Origin: Lachnospiraceae bacterium
GTDB lineage: Bacteria; Bacillota; Clostridia; Lachnospirales; Lachnospiraceae
DNA length: 64,000 nucleotides
Assembly: GCA_013316825.1 (NCBI GenBank)
Contig: WSLY01000001.1
Location: forward strand, 35,874 to 99,873
Reading direction: 5' to 3'
Position numbers and translations under genes: made by a program. Below are positions 43,200-51,823 of this stretch, one piece after another. Every line of letters starts with the position of its first letter. Position 1 is the first letter of the stretch. The notes under the pieces were generated by a model that searched no databases, had not been told where the DNA came from, and saw nothing but the letters and a program-made list of their open reading frames with translations.

Positions 43200-45002
43200 G
43201 TGGAAAATGAAACAATCAGGCAGAGGCTTTCGGCGTTGAGAGCCGTGATGGAAAGGGAAAAAATCGATTATTACATGATTCCGACGGCGGACTTTCACAA
43301 TTCGGAGTACGTGGGCGCTTATTTTACGGTGCGGGAATATTTTTGCGGCTTTACCGGCTCGAATGGCACGCTTTTGGTGTGGCAGGAGGGAGCGGGGCTT
43401 TGGACGGACGGCAGATATTTTATTCAGGCGGAAAACGAGCTTGCGGGAACCGGCGTTACCTTGTTCCGCATGGCGGAGGAAGGCGTCCCAACGCTGCATG
43501 AATTTTTAAAGGAGAATATGAAGGAAGGGCAGACACTTAGTTTTGACGGCAGGGTAGTGCCGGCGGCGGAGGGCGTTTTGCTGGAAAAGAAGCTTGCCGA
43601 CAAAAAAATATCCTTTGTATATGACAGGGATTTGGCGGATGAGGTCTGGAAGGAGCGTCCGGCGATGTCCTGTAAAGCGCTGCGTGTGCTTTCGGAGGAG
43701 ATCGCGGGAAAAAGTGTGTCAAAGAAGCTTGCAGAGGTAATGGAAGAGGTAAAAAAAGGCGGCGCAGAGAAGCTTCTTCTGACAAAGCTGGACGATTTGA
43801 TGTGGCTGTTCAATGTACGCGGCGGGGATGTGGAATGCAATCCGGTGGCGCTTTCCTACGGATATATCGGGGAGAGGGAGAGTATTCTTTTTGTGCAAAA
43901 AGAGGCTCTCTGCAAAGAAACGGAAAACTATCTGAAGGAAAATCATATTGCGGTGCGCCCCTATGACTCGATAATGGATTTTCTGGAAAAAGAGGCGGGC
44001 CAAGAGACAAAAATCATGCTGGATAAGAGGCACTGCAGTTATTGTCTTTACAAAAAGGCGGCTGCGGGCGCGAAAGTAGTGGAAGGTAAAAATCCGACGG
44101 AGCTGAAAAAAGCAATCAAAAATCCGACGGAGCTTGCCAACATGGAAAAGATTTTTATGCAGGACAGCGTGGCGGTTACGAAGTTTATTTACTGGCTGAA
44201 GAAGCATATCGGCAAAATGGAAATCACGGAAATTACGGCGGCAGATTATTTGGAGAATTTGAGAAGGCAGATACCGGAATTTCTGGACTTGTCCTTCCCC
44301 ACGATTTCAGCCTATAAAGAAAACGCCGCCATGATGCATTATGAGGCGACGCCGGAGAACTTTAAGGTATTGGCGCCGGAGGGGATGCTTTTGGTAGATT
44401 CCGGCGGGCAGTACATGGGCGGCACTACGGACGTGACGAGAACCATTGTCCTTGGTCCCGTTTCCGATGAAATCAAATGCCATTACACGGCGGTGGCTGC
44501 GGGAATGCTGAATCTCAGCCACGCGAAATGGCTGTACGGATGCACAGGGCGCAATCTGGATATTCTGGCGAGAGCGCCGCTTTGGAATATGCACATGGAT
44601 TACAAATGCGGAACAGGGCATGGCGTAGGGTATATTCTCAACGTACACGAGGGACCGCAGGGACTTCGCTGGCGTTTTGTGGAGGGTGCTGCAGAGGCAG
44701 TGATAGAGGAAGGCATGGACGTGACAAACGAGCCGGGCGTGTATATAGAAGGCAGTCATGGCATCCGCATTGAGAATGTGATGGTGGCGAAAAACGGCGT
44801 AAAAAATACGGACGGACAGTTTATGCATTTTGAAACGCTGACCTATGTGCCGATGGATTTGGATGCCATTGACGTAACCTGTATGACGGAGGAGACAAGG
44901 GGATATCTCAATGCCTATCACAAAAAAGTGTATGAGAAAATTGCGCCGTATCTGGATGCGGAAGAGAGTGCGTGGCTGAAAGAGGCTACGAGGGAAGTGT
45001 AG
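43200..45002 (+). CDS. M24 aminopeptidase P family protein, three-domain type
   Basis: About 600-residue Xaa-Pro aminopeptidase of the large form with two creatinase-like N-terminal domains and a C-terminal pita-bread peptidase. Metal ligands: Asp in LLVDSGGQYMGG, Asp in TTDVTRTI, His in GTGHGVGYILNVHEGP, Glu in NEPGVYIEG and Glu in RIENVM. GTG 43200 is preferred because AAGGAGG ends directly before ATG 43191. Cytosolic peptide recycling is the likely role. It follows deoC by 34 bases. Confidence 0.95.
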   Translation: MENETIRQRLSALRAVMEREKIDYYMIPTADFHNSEYVGAYFTVREYFCGFTGSNGTLLVWQEGAGLWTDGRYFIQAENELAGTGVTLFRMAEEGVPTLHEFLKENMKEGQTLSFDGRVVPAAEGVLLEKKLADKKISFVYDRDLADEVWKERPAMSCKALRVLSEEIAGKSVSKKLAEVMEEVKKGGAEKLLLTKLDDLMWLFNVRGGDVECNPVALSYGYIGERESILFVQKEALCKETENYLKENHIAVRPYDSIMDFLEKEAGQETKIMLDKRHCSYCLYKKAAAGAKVVEGKNPTELKKAIKNPTELANMEKIFMQDSVAVTKFIYWLKKHIGKMEITEITAADYLENLRRQIPEFLDLSFPTISAYKENAAMMHYEATPENFKVLAPEGMLLVDSGGQYMGGTTDVTRTIVLGPVSDEIKCHYTAVAAGMLNLSHAKWLYGCTGRNLDILARAPLWNMHMDYKCGTGHGVGYILNVHEGPQGLRWRFVEGAAEAVIEEGMDVTNEPGVYIEGSHGIRIENVMVAKNGVKNTDGQFMHFETLTYVPMDLDAIDVTCMTEETRGYLNAYHKKVYEKIAPYLDAEESAWLKEATREV

Positions 45003-45098
45003 AAACGCGGTCGGGTATCTGCGCGCCATGCGCGGTACAGCGCAAGTGTAAGAGCTTACAAAAAATGTAAAATCATTATAAAATTTGACTGCCCGTTA

Positions 45099-45127
45099 TT
45101 GACTTTTAGAAAGGGCTTTGAGATAAT
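45099..45127 (+). promoter_or_regulatory. Sigma-A promoter of pckA
   Basis: TTGACT at 45099-45104, 17-base spacer, GATAAT at 45122-45127. Confidence 0.7.
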
Positions 45128-45135
45128 AAACGTGA

Positions 45136-45203
45136 TATGCGGGAAGGTACGCGGCTGCCAAAGTTACTATCCCGCATAAAAAGAGGCAGTATGCCGTTAC
45201 TGC
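45136..45203 (+). promoter_or_regulatory. Structured leader of pckA
   Basis: Two hairpins lie in the 5' leader: TATGCGGGA (45136-45144) with TCCCGCATA (45170-45178), and GCAGTA (45186-45191) with TACTGC (45198-45203). They are not followed by T runs. No known riboswitch motif is recognised. Confidence 0.4.
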
Positions 45204-45238
45204 GGCAATAATAGATACTTATTGAAGGAGGACGTAAT

Positions 45239-46936
45239 ATGTCAACAAAAGCGTATTATCCAATTTCCGAAATTGGCGCCGGAAAGGTGGGCTTTTCCAA
45301 GACCCGTTCCATTATAGAGGCGGCTTTTTACGGAAACAATGTAGTAAAAGTAAACACTCTGAAGGAAGCTTATGAGCTGGCTAAAAATTCACCGGGAACC
45401 GTTGTGACGGATATGCCTGTAAAGGACGGCGAAACTTTTGGACTGGAAAAGGATGCAAAGGTGCTTCTGTTTAACGACGGCGCCGTAACGGGACGTTATG
45501 CTGCTGCACGCCGCATCAAAGGCGAGCCTGGCGTAGATGAGGCAAAGCTGGATAAGGTGGTGATGGACGCGGTTTATGAGACACGCTGGAAAACCATGTA
45601 CCATGCAGAGTGCTTTGTAGGACTTGACCCTGAATTTATGGTAAAAGCCCATCTCCTGATTCCGGAAGGAGAGGAAAACATTCTCTACAACTGGATGATT
45701 AATTTCCAGTATATGTCTGATGAATACGTAAAGATGTATAAGAACTCCAAGCCGGTAGGCGACGGCAATGAGCCTGACATTTATATTTTCTCCGACCCGC
45801 AGTGGGTGCCGGGCAACAGGCCTGATGTAGATTATAGCTGCTTAAGCGACCCGCTTACCCTGTGCTATTTTGACACCAATCAGAACTGTGCGGCAATCTT
45901 AGGCATGAGATATTTTGGCGAGCACAAGAAGGGCACGCTGACTATGGCATGGGCGCTTGCCAACAGAAACGGCTACGCTTCCTGCCACGGCGGACAGAAA
46001 GAATACCTCCTTCCCGACGGCAGAAAGTTTGTTGCTTCCGTATACGGTCTGTCAGGCTCCGGCAAATCCACGCTGACACACGCAAAGCACGGCGGCAAGT
46101 ATGAGATTAAAGTCCTGCATGACGACGCTTTCATCATCAATACCGATACCTGCGCTTCCGTTGCTTTAGAGCCTACTTATTTTGACAAGACGGCAGATTA
46201 TCCGACAGGCTGTCCGGACAACGAATACCTGCTTTCTGCGCAGAACTGTTCCGCAACCTTGGATGAGAACGGCAAGATTCAGCTTGTAACCGAGGATATC
46301 AGGAACGGCAACGGACGTGCCATCAAGTCTAAGTTATGGTCTCCGAACCGTGTGGATAAGATTGACGCGCCTGTAAACGCTATCTTCTGGATTATGAAGG
46401 ACCCGACCATTCCTCCCGTTGTGAAGCTGAAAGGTTCGGCGCTTGCTTCCGTTATGGGTGCAACCCTTGCAACCAAGACCTCCACAGCAGAGCGTGTGGC
46501 TGCCGGCACCGACTTAAATGCACTTCGCATTGTGCCTTATGCAAATCCGTTCAGAACCTATCCGCTTGCCAACGACTATGAGAAGTTTAAAAAGCTGGTG
46601 GAGGAGAAGAATGTTGACTGCTACATCATCAACACCGGTGATTTTATGGGCAAGAAAGTAAAACCTGCCGATACCCTTGGCATTTTAGAGAGCATCGTGG
46701 AAGGAAAGGCTGCATTTGAAAAATGGGGACCTTTCTCTGATATTGAAATCATGAACTGGGGTGATTTCAATGTAGACTTGTCTGACAAGGATTATGCAGC
46801 ACAGCTCAAGAGCGCAATGCAGAACCGTGTAGATGCGGTAGAAGGCTTTGCAACCAAGAAGGAAGGCTATGATAAGCTTCCTGACGAGGCACTTGAGGCG
46901 TTAAAGAAGGTTGTTGCAGAGGCAAACACCCTGTAA
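45239..46936 (+). CDS. pckA: Phosphoenolpyruvate carboxykinase (ATP)
   Basis: Interconverts oxaloacetate and PEP with ATP/ADP. In anaerobes it often runs toward oxaloacetate and makes ATP. 565 residues. Kinase-1a P-loop is GLSGSGKSTLTH; the kinase-2 metal site is VLHDDAFIIN, and GRKFVASVYG precedes it. GAAGGAGG lies before ATG 45239. It has its own promoter, structured leader and terminator. It fits with the oxaloacetate-linked decarboxylase cluster elsewhere in this window. Confidence 0.96.
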   Translation: MSTKAYYPISEIGAGKVGFSKTRSIIEAAFYGNNVVKVNTLKEAYELAKNSPGTVVTDMPVKDGETFGLEKDAKVLLFNDGAVTGRYAAARRIKGEPGVDEAKLDKVVMDAVYETRWKTMYHAECFVGLDPEFMVKAHLLIPEGEENILYNWMINFQYMSDEYVKMYKNSKPVGDGNEPDIYIFSDPQWVPGNRPDVDYSCLSDPLTLCYFDTNQNCAAILGMRYFGEHKKGTLTMAWALANRNGYASCHGGQKEYLLPDGRKFVASVYGLSGSGKSTLTHAKHGGKYEIKVLHDDAFIINTDTCASVALEPTYFDKTADYPTGCPDNEYLLSAQNCSATLDENGKIQLVTEDIRNGNGRAIKSKLWSPNRVDKIDAPVNAIFWIMKDPTIPPVVKLKGSALASVMGATLATKTSTAERVAAGTDLNALRIVPYANPFRTYPLANDYEKFKKLVEEKNVDCYIINTGDFMGKKVKPADTLGILESIVEGKAAFEKWGPFSDIEIMNWGDFNVDLSDKDYAAQLKSAMQNRVDAVEGFATKKEGYDKLPDEALEALKKVVAEANTL

Positions 46937-46945
46937 TGCCAATTT

Positions 46946-46977
46946 GGGGCCATGGATTTTTCTGTGGCTCCATTTTT
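46946..46977 (+). terminator. Rho-independent terminator of pckA
   Basis: GGGGCCA (46946-46952) pairs with TGGCTCC (46965-46971) with one G-U pair, followed by ATTTTT. Confidence 0.75.
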
Positions 46978-47011
46978 ATACAAAATTGTATAAATTACCT
47001 GTATTTTTAAC

Positions 47012-47040
47012 TTGTAATCAATGTGGTTTTTGACTATAAT
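47012..47040 (+). promoter_or_regulatory. Promoter of the 6S-like RNA
   Basis: TTGTAA at 47012-47017, 17-base spacer, TATAAT at 47035-47040. No protein gene follows within 260 bases. Confidence 0.75.
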
Positions 47041-47046
47041 ATAAGT

Positions 47047-47247
47047 AACCTGAAATGTGCGATAACTCTTGTTAATTTTGAACCTACATTTACTTTAAAC
47101 GGGATTCCTATATCGTCATGCGGCTGTCAAGCCTCCACTCATATGAGGATTGCAGGGGAAGGCAAATGTATGGCTGCGGTTGCCCACCTGGCTATAGCTA
47201 GGAGTCAAAAGGCAGGAGCCGGCATTTTGGGGTTATACGACAGATAA
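47047..47247 (+). ncRNA. ssrS: Probable 6S RNA
   Basis: A region of about 200 bases between its own promoter and a strong terminator folds into one long, interrupted hairpin. The closing stem is TGTGCGATAAC near the 5' end with GTTATACGACA near the 3' end. An inner stem joins GATTCCTATAT (about 47101) with CTATAGCTAGGAGTC (about 47193), leaving large unpaired sides between the two stems. Size, a rod with a central bubble, and the 5' block TTTGAACC...TTTAAACGGG resemble Firmicute 6S RNA as I remember it. 6S RNA binds sigma-A RNA polymerase as a promoter mimic. Other ncRNA classes cannot be excluded without a covariance search. A 74-codon frame inside is not taken as a gene. Confidence 0.62.
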
Positions 47248-47277
47248 AAGAGAGCAGCTTTTCGGCTGCTCTCTTTT
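47246..47277 (+). terminator. Terminator of the 6S-like RNA
   Basis: AAAAGAGAGCAGC (47246-47258) and GCTGCTCTCTTTT (47265-47277) pair over 13 bp with a TTTTCG loop. Confidence 0.9.
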
Positions 47278-47305
47278 CAGAATCTGAAAAGGACGGACAA
47301 GAAAA

Positions 47306-49279
47306 TTGCAGATAGGAAATCACAAGCAGGACTGGAACAAATCTCAAAGAATGCAGGCAAAGGCGGTTTTGTGTCTGGTGGGCATCGGACTGCTGATTGT
47401 CATTGCTTTTTCTCTTGGCATAGCAAGAAGAGGAGGCGGAGACAAAAAAAAGAAAGGCGGAGAAGAGACGCCGCCGCCCGTTTCCGTGACGGAAGAATTG
47501 TACAATGTATACATAACGGAAGTTGGAGACAATGTTATTAGTATATTTGACGGTGAAAATAAAAAGTATCCTTTTCATAGGGAGGGAGTGGAGATAGGCA
47601 ACGCTTCGGACGGCTTTTCGGTAAGTGCCGGTCAGCTTGCCGATTTGACGTTGAAAGATGGCGCAGTAAGTCGGATTTTTTTAAAAACAGGTGAGCGGGT
47701 CAGCGGTAAGGTTATCGGTGTGGAAGCAGGCGTCGGCGTGGAACTTGAAAATCTGGGAAGGATTCCTTTTTCCGAGCAAGTTAGATTTTATATGCTGTAT
47801 GGAGAATTGCGGGAGGGGACGGCGAGGGATATCCGCATTGGATATCATTATGCAGACTTTGTTATAGAGGATGGAAAAATCTGCGGCGTGCTGATGACAC
47901 GTGATGAGAGTATGCAGTATATTCGGGTGCAGATAAAAAACAGCGACTACGCAGGGGCATATCATGATGCGGTAACACTTTCCTGCGACGCTGCATATAC
48001 CATTTATTATGGGGCGCCGCTGGCGGACGTGTCAGCGGGGGATGACTCGCTGCCAAATACGGAGGGACGAGAGGAGCACGGGGCAGGGGAAAGCCTGCAG
48101 ATAACGGCAGACAGTCCTTATTTTTCCCAAGAAAGCGGCAGCCGCCGTATCTATATCATACCCTCTTCCCTAACGGCAAAAATCAGCCTGCTTTCGGTAA
48201 ACAGGAGTCAGGGAACGCCGGCTTACAGGGGAACCATGGAAATCAGTCTGACAGAAAACGGTTTTGTCGTTATCAACGAGGTGCTGCTGGAGGAATATCT
48301 TTACGCGGTGGTGCCAAGTGAGATGCCGGCGGGTTATCCGTTAGAAGCATTGAAGGCACAGGCTGTTTGTGCCAGAACCTATGCCTATTCCCATATGCTT
48401 TCCCCGGGGCTTCCTGATGTGGGTGCTCATGTGGATGACAGCACGGGATATCAGGTATACAACAACATTATGGAACAGAATGCCACTACAACGGCGGTAA
48501 AAGAGACGGCGGGACAGCTTTTGTATTACGAGGGGACGCTTGCAAATACCTACTATTATTCCACTTCCTGCGGCTTTGGTTCAGATGAACATGTGTGGCG
48601 TTCGGAAACGGCGCCGGAACTTTTTTACCTGACGGCGCGCTCTGTCAGCAGGGATGGGTATGAAGGGGCAGACTTGGTATATACGGCAGACAGTATGCGG
48701 GGAGAGGCGATGTTTGCACAGTTTCTTTTGTCTCCTCCGGAAACAGATTTTGAAAAAGAAGAACCGTGGTACAGGTGGAGTTATGAGGTATCCGGAATAG
48801 ACAGTGAAAAAATACTAAAAATTCTGCAAAGCCGCTATGCGGCAAACCGCCTGCATATCCTGACCTTTTCCGGCGGAGAATATGTCAGCCAGAAGCCAAA
48901 AGAACTGGGAAAGATTCAAAATATTACCGTGGTGTCCCGAAATGCGGGGGGTGTGGCGGAAGAACTGGTGATTGAAGGGGAGAAGGCAACCTATAAGGTG
49001 ATTACCGAATTAAATATCCGTTATGTGCTTTGTGACGGCGAGACAGAGGTACTCAGGCAGGACGGGAGCAGCGTGGAAATGAGAAGTCTTCTGCCTAGCG
49101 GCTTTTTTGTAATTTCAACTGTTCAAGAGCAGGGGAATGTGGTAGGATATAAATTGTCCGGCGGCGGCTTCGGGCATGGCGCAGGCATGTCTCAGAACGG
49201 GGCAAAAAATATGGCGCAGGCAGGTTATACCGCACAGCAGATTCTGGAATTTTTCTATTCGGGCTGCCGTGTATACTAA
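47306..49279 (+). CDS. Membrane-anchored SpoIID/LytB-domain protein
   Basis: 657-residue protein. An N-terminal membrane segment (about residues 22 to 40) is followed by a Gly/Lys-rich linker and about 270 residues without a family I know. The SpoIID domain spans roughly residues 290 to 650: LEEYLYAVVPSEMPAGYPLEALKAQAVCARTYA contains the catalytic Glu, then YYSTSCGFGSDEHVW and the end GFGHGAGMSQNGAKNMA. SpoIID is a lytic transglycosylase acting on denuded glycan in sporulation; this longer protein may act in vegetative or sporulation wall turnover. TTG 47306 is the tentative start; ATG 47351 has no clear site either. Confidence 0.85.
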   Translation: MQIGNHKQDWNKSQRMQAKAVLCLVGIGLLIVIAFSLGIARRGGGDKKKKGGEETPPPVSVTEELYNVYITEVGDNVISIFDGENKKYPFHREGVEIGNASDGFSVSAGQLADLTLKDGAVSRIFLKTGERVSGKVIGVEAGVGVELENLGRIPFSEQVRFYMLYGELREGTARDIRIGYHYADFVIEDGKICGVLMTRDESMQYIRVQIKNSDYAGAYHDAVTLSCDAAYTIYYGAPLADVSAGDDSLPNTEGREEHGAGESLQITADSPYFSQESGSRRIYIIPSSLTAKISLLSVNRSQGTPAYRGTMEISLTENGFVVINEVLLEEYLYAVVPSEMPAGYPLEALKAQAVCARTYAYSHMLSPGLPDVGAHVDDSTGYQVYNNIMEQNATTTAVKETAGQLLYYEGTLANTYYYSTSCGFGSDEHVWRSETAPELFYLTARSVSRDGYEGADLVYTADSMRGEAMFAQFLLSPPETDFEKEEPWYRWSYEVSGIDSEKILKILQSRYAANRLHILTFSGGEYVSQKPKELGKIQNITVVSRNAGGVAEELVIEGEKATYKVITELNIRYVLCDGETEVLRQDGSSVEMRSLLPSGFFVISTVQEQGNVVGYKLSGGGFGHGAGMSQNGAKNMAQAGYTAQQILEFFYSGCRVY

Positions 49280-49303
49280 AAGTCTTCGTGATGGAGGATT
49301 GCT

Positions 49304-50173
49304 GTGATACGAAAGCTGTACATAATACTGGATGATTTCAACCGGCAGATGAACCGGAAAAACATAGGCTCTTTTGCGGCAAGTACTGCGTTTTTTATGT
49401 TTTTGTCACTGGTTCCCATATTGATTATGATTTGCACCATTATTCCCTATACCCATCTGACAGAGGAGAATTTGTTAAACGGTATTTCTGAAATTATGCC
49501 AAGTGTGCTGGAACCGCTTATGGTGAGCGTGGTGTCCGACGTCTACGAGAAATCGGCGGGCGTGCTTTCCATTGCGGCGATTGCCACGCTTTGGTCTGCC
49601 AGCAGGGGTGTGCTGGCGCTGATGCGGGGACTGAATGTGTTAAACGGCGTGGAGGAGGAGCGCAATTATTTTGTGGTGCGCGGCATTGCTGCCTTCTATA
49701 CGCTGGTTATGCTGGCTGTGCTTTTGCTGTCGCTTATTATTAACGTGTTCGGCAATGTGCTGCTCGACATGATTTTTTTGCGGGTGCCGCAGACAAGACA
49801 GCTTTTTAATTTTGCCATGAATTTTCGCTTTCTTGTGATATGGCTGATTATGACACTTTTGTTTGCAGCAGTTTATGCCTATGTACCCAATAAGAAATTG
49901 CGGTTTCGTGCGCAGATGCCGGGAGCGGTATTTACGGCGGTAGTGTGGAGCATCTTTTCCTGGGGATTTTCCATCTATGTGGAGCGAATCAACAATCTGA
50001 GCACCTATGGCAGCCTTTCCATTATTGTGATTATTATGTTATGGCTTTACTTCTGTATTTATATTATTTTAATTGGCGCGCATATCAACCGGTATTTTGG
50101 ACCGGCTTACAAGGTTTTGTACAGAAGACGGAAGGAAAAGAAGGAAAAGGGGCAGTCCGAAGAAGCGCAATGA
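49304..50173 (+). CDS. YihY/BrkB-family membrane protein
   Basis: 289-residue protein with six membrane segments. Typical blocks: AASTAFFMFLSLVPILIMI, LWSASRGVLALMRGLN, YAYVPNKKLRFRAQMPGAVFTAVVW and the end GAHINRYF. Long annotated as ribonuclease BN by error; the real function is unknown. Start is GTG with ATGGAGG upstream. The C-terminal tail is basic and acidic, Lys/Glu-rich. The stop codon directly touches the first of three direct repeats. Confidence 0.92.
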   Translation: MIRKLYIILDDFNRQMNRKNIGSFAASTAFFMFLSLVPILIMICTIIPYTHLTEENLLNGISEIMPSVLEPLMVSVVSDVYEKSAGVLSIAAIATLWSASRGVLALMRGLNVLNGVEEERNYFVVRGIAAFYTLVMLAVLLLSLIINVFGNVLLDMIFLRVPQTRQLFNFAMNFRFLVIWLIMTLLFAAVYAYVPNKKLRFRAQMPGAVFTAVVWSIFSWGFSIYVERINNLSTYGSLSIIVIIMLWLYFCIYIILIGAHINRYFGPAYKVLYRRRKEKKEKGQSEEAQ

Positions 50174-50245
50174 TTTCGGCATCGCAACAAATTTTTCTGG
50201 ATTTCGGCATCGCAACAAATTTTTCGGCATCGCAACAAATTTTTC
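50174..50245 (+). repeat. Three direct repeats upstream of the pheST promoter
   Basis: The 24-base unit TTTCGGCATCGCAACAAATT plus TTTC occurs at 50174-50197, 50202-50225 and 50222-50245. Copies 1 and 2 are 28 bases apart, copies 2 and 3 are 20 bases apart and share four bases. All three are identical. The last copy runs straight into the -35 box. Confidence 0.9.
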
Positions 50246-50274
50246 TTGACTTTTTCCGTTCGGTTCATTACAAT
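50246..50274 (+). promoter_or_regulatory. Sigma-A promoter of pheST
   Basis: TTGACT at 50246-50251, 17-base spacer, TACAAT at 50269-50274, just before the T-box leader. Confidence 0.85.
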
Positions 50275-50281
50275 GACTTTA

Positions 50282-50537
50282 GTTGAAAAAAGCTGTGAAG
50301 GTGTTTAGTAGCGATTCGTTTTCTAAAAGAGAGAGGAAGCCACCGGCTGAAAGCTTCCTTAAGTTCAAATGAAGAGTGAATTTCCCACCGGAGCTTCCAT
50401 CTTAAATTCTGCCGCATATGCAGAAGAGTAGGATAGGACGTGGACGCGCGTTAAGCGTATTGAGTGCCTGTCTCAGACAGGAAATCGGGTGGTACCGCGG
50501 AGAACCTTCGTCCCTTGCACACGCAAGGGACTTTTTT
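50282..50537 (+). promoter_or_regulatory. T-box riboswitch, tRNA-Phe responsive
   Basis: Leader RNA that binds uncharged tRNA and prevents termination. The invariant T-box GGGTGGTACCGCGG is at 50487-50500. A terminator follows: GTCCCTTGC (50510-50518) with GCAAGGGAC (50523-50531) and six T. Stem I lies at about 50285-50400; TTC at 50382-50384 in GAGTGAATTTCCC is the likely specifier codon for Phe, which agrees with the pheST genes downstream. AGAGAGGAAGCC upstream may be part of the stem I internal loop. Confidence 0.93.
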
Positions 50538-50541
50538 GCGT

Positions 50542-50588
50542 GTATAAGCAGAGCCAAACGGCAGTAACATTTACAGGTCTGCTTATAC
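50542..50588 (+). other. Hairpin between T-box terminator and pheS
   Basis: GTATAAGCAG (50542-50551) pairs perfectly with CTGCTTATAC (50579-50588) over a 27-base loop. It follows the T-box terminator directly and leaves 100 more bases before pheS. It carries the block AGCAGAGCCAAA that also occurs in the element at 18131-18285. Confidence 0.5.
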
Positions 50589-50690
50589 GCAGCCTTCCGG
50601 CGACGCAAGGATATGTGCGGAGCGTGCACGAATGCTTGTATACGCAAAGCAGCTTCTCCCACCAAAAAGAAAGGAAACCAAAGGAGCATG

Positions 50691-51710
50691 ATGAAAGAAA
50701 AACTAAGTCAAATCAGGGCACAGGCAATTAAGCAGATTGAAAACAGCGATGCGCTGGAAAAACTGAATGAAGTGCGGGTCAATATTCTGGGTAAAAAGGG
50801 AGAACTGACAGCCGTATTAAAGTCCATGAAGGATGTTGCACCAGAGGAACGCCCAAAGGTGGGACAGATGGTAAATGAGACGAGGGAAGAAATTGAAAAG
50901 CTTCTGGAAGGCGCTATGAAGAAAATGGAGAAAGCGGCGCGGGAAGCAAAAATGAAAGCAGAAGTGATAGATGTGACGCTTCCGGCAAAGAAAAATTTTA
51001 TTGGGCACAGGCATCCCAGTACAATTGCACTGGAAGAGGTGGAGCGCATCTTTGTGGGAATGGGTTATGAGGTGTTGGAAGGGCCGGAGGTAGAGAAGGA
51101 TTATTATAACTTTGAAGCGCTCAATATTCCTGCGGACCATCCTGCAAAGGATGAACAGGACACTTTCTATATTACCGGAGATATTCTCCTGCGAACCCAG
51201 ACATCCTCCGTTCAGGTGCGCGAAATGGAAAAAGGAAGGGTTCCTATTCGTATGCTGGCGCCTGGCAGGGTGTTCCGTTCGGACGAGGTGGATGCGACTC
51301 ATTCGCCTTCTTTCCATCAGATAGAGGGGCTTGTAATTGATAAAAACATTACCTTTGCGGATTTGAAGGGTACGTTGGCTGAGTTTGCAAGAGAGCTGTT
51401 CGGGGAAGAGACGAAAGTAAAATTCCGCCCCCATCATTTCCCGTTTACAGAGCCATCTGCAGAGATGGATGTTACCTGCTTTAAGTGCGGCGGCAAAGGC
51501 TGCCGGTTCTGTAAGGGAAGCGGCTGGATAGAAATTTTGGGCTGCGGCATGGTGCATCCGCACGTGCTGGAGATGAGCGGCATCAATCCGGAGGAATATA
51601 CAGGCTTTGCGTTTGGTGTGGGTCTGGAAAGAATCGCACTTCTTAAATATGAAATTGACGACATGAGACTGCTCTATGAAAATGATATCCGCTTTTTGAA
51701 GCAGTTTTAA
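50691..51710 (+). CDS. pheS: Phenylalanyl-tRNA synthetase alpha subunit
   Basis: Catalytic alpha chain of the alpha2beta2 enzyme. 339 residues: N-terminal coiled coil that binds tRNA-Phe (residues 1 to 85), then the class II core with FIGHRHPS, motif 2 near GRVFRSDEVDATHSPSFHQ, the Cys-rich CFKCGGKGC loop and motif 3 at GFAFGVGLERIALLKY. ATG 50691 is four bases from AAGGAG; the ATG just before it is too close. Controlled by the T-box leader. Confidence 0.97.
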   Translation: MKEKLSQIRAQAIKQIENSDALEKLNEVRVNILGKKGELTAVLKSMKDVAPEERPKVGQMVNETREEIEKLLEGAMKKMEKAAREAKMKAEVIDVTLPAKKNFIGHRHPSTIALEEVERIFVGMGYEVLEGPEVEKDYYNFEALNIPADHPAKDEQDTFYITGDILLRTQTSSVQVREMEKGRVPIRMLAPGRVFRSDEVDATHSPSFHQIEGLVIDKNITFADLKGTLAEFARELFGEETKVKFRPHHFPFTEPSAEMDVTCFKCGGKGCRFCKGSGWIEILGCGMVHPHVLEMSGINPEEYTGFAFGVGLERIALLKYEIDDMRLLYENDIRFLKQF

Positions 51711-51823
51711 TGCGGCCATTTGAAGTGAGGCGTCAAAAAGCCGAATGAAGGTACGCAGTGGAGAATGGCAAAAAACTTAAGTGAATTGCAGGGCTTTTGC
51801 CTAAAAAAGAAAGGACAGAATTT

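Noticed and set aside
47023..47247. 74-codon frame starting ATG 47023 downstream of pckA
   Set aside because: It begins before the transcript start expected from the TATAAT at 47035-47040, has no ribosome binding site, and lies entirely in the structured 6S-like RNA.
50817..51719. 300-codon minus-strand frame opposite pheS
   Set aside because: Shadow frame with His/Phe/Leu-rich composition; pheS is certain on the plus strand.
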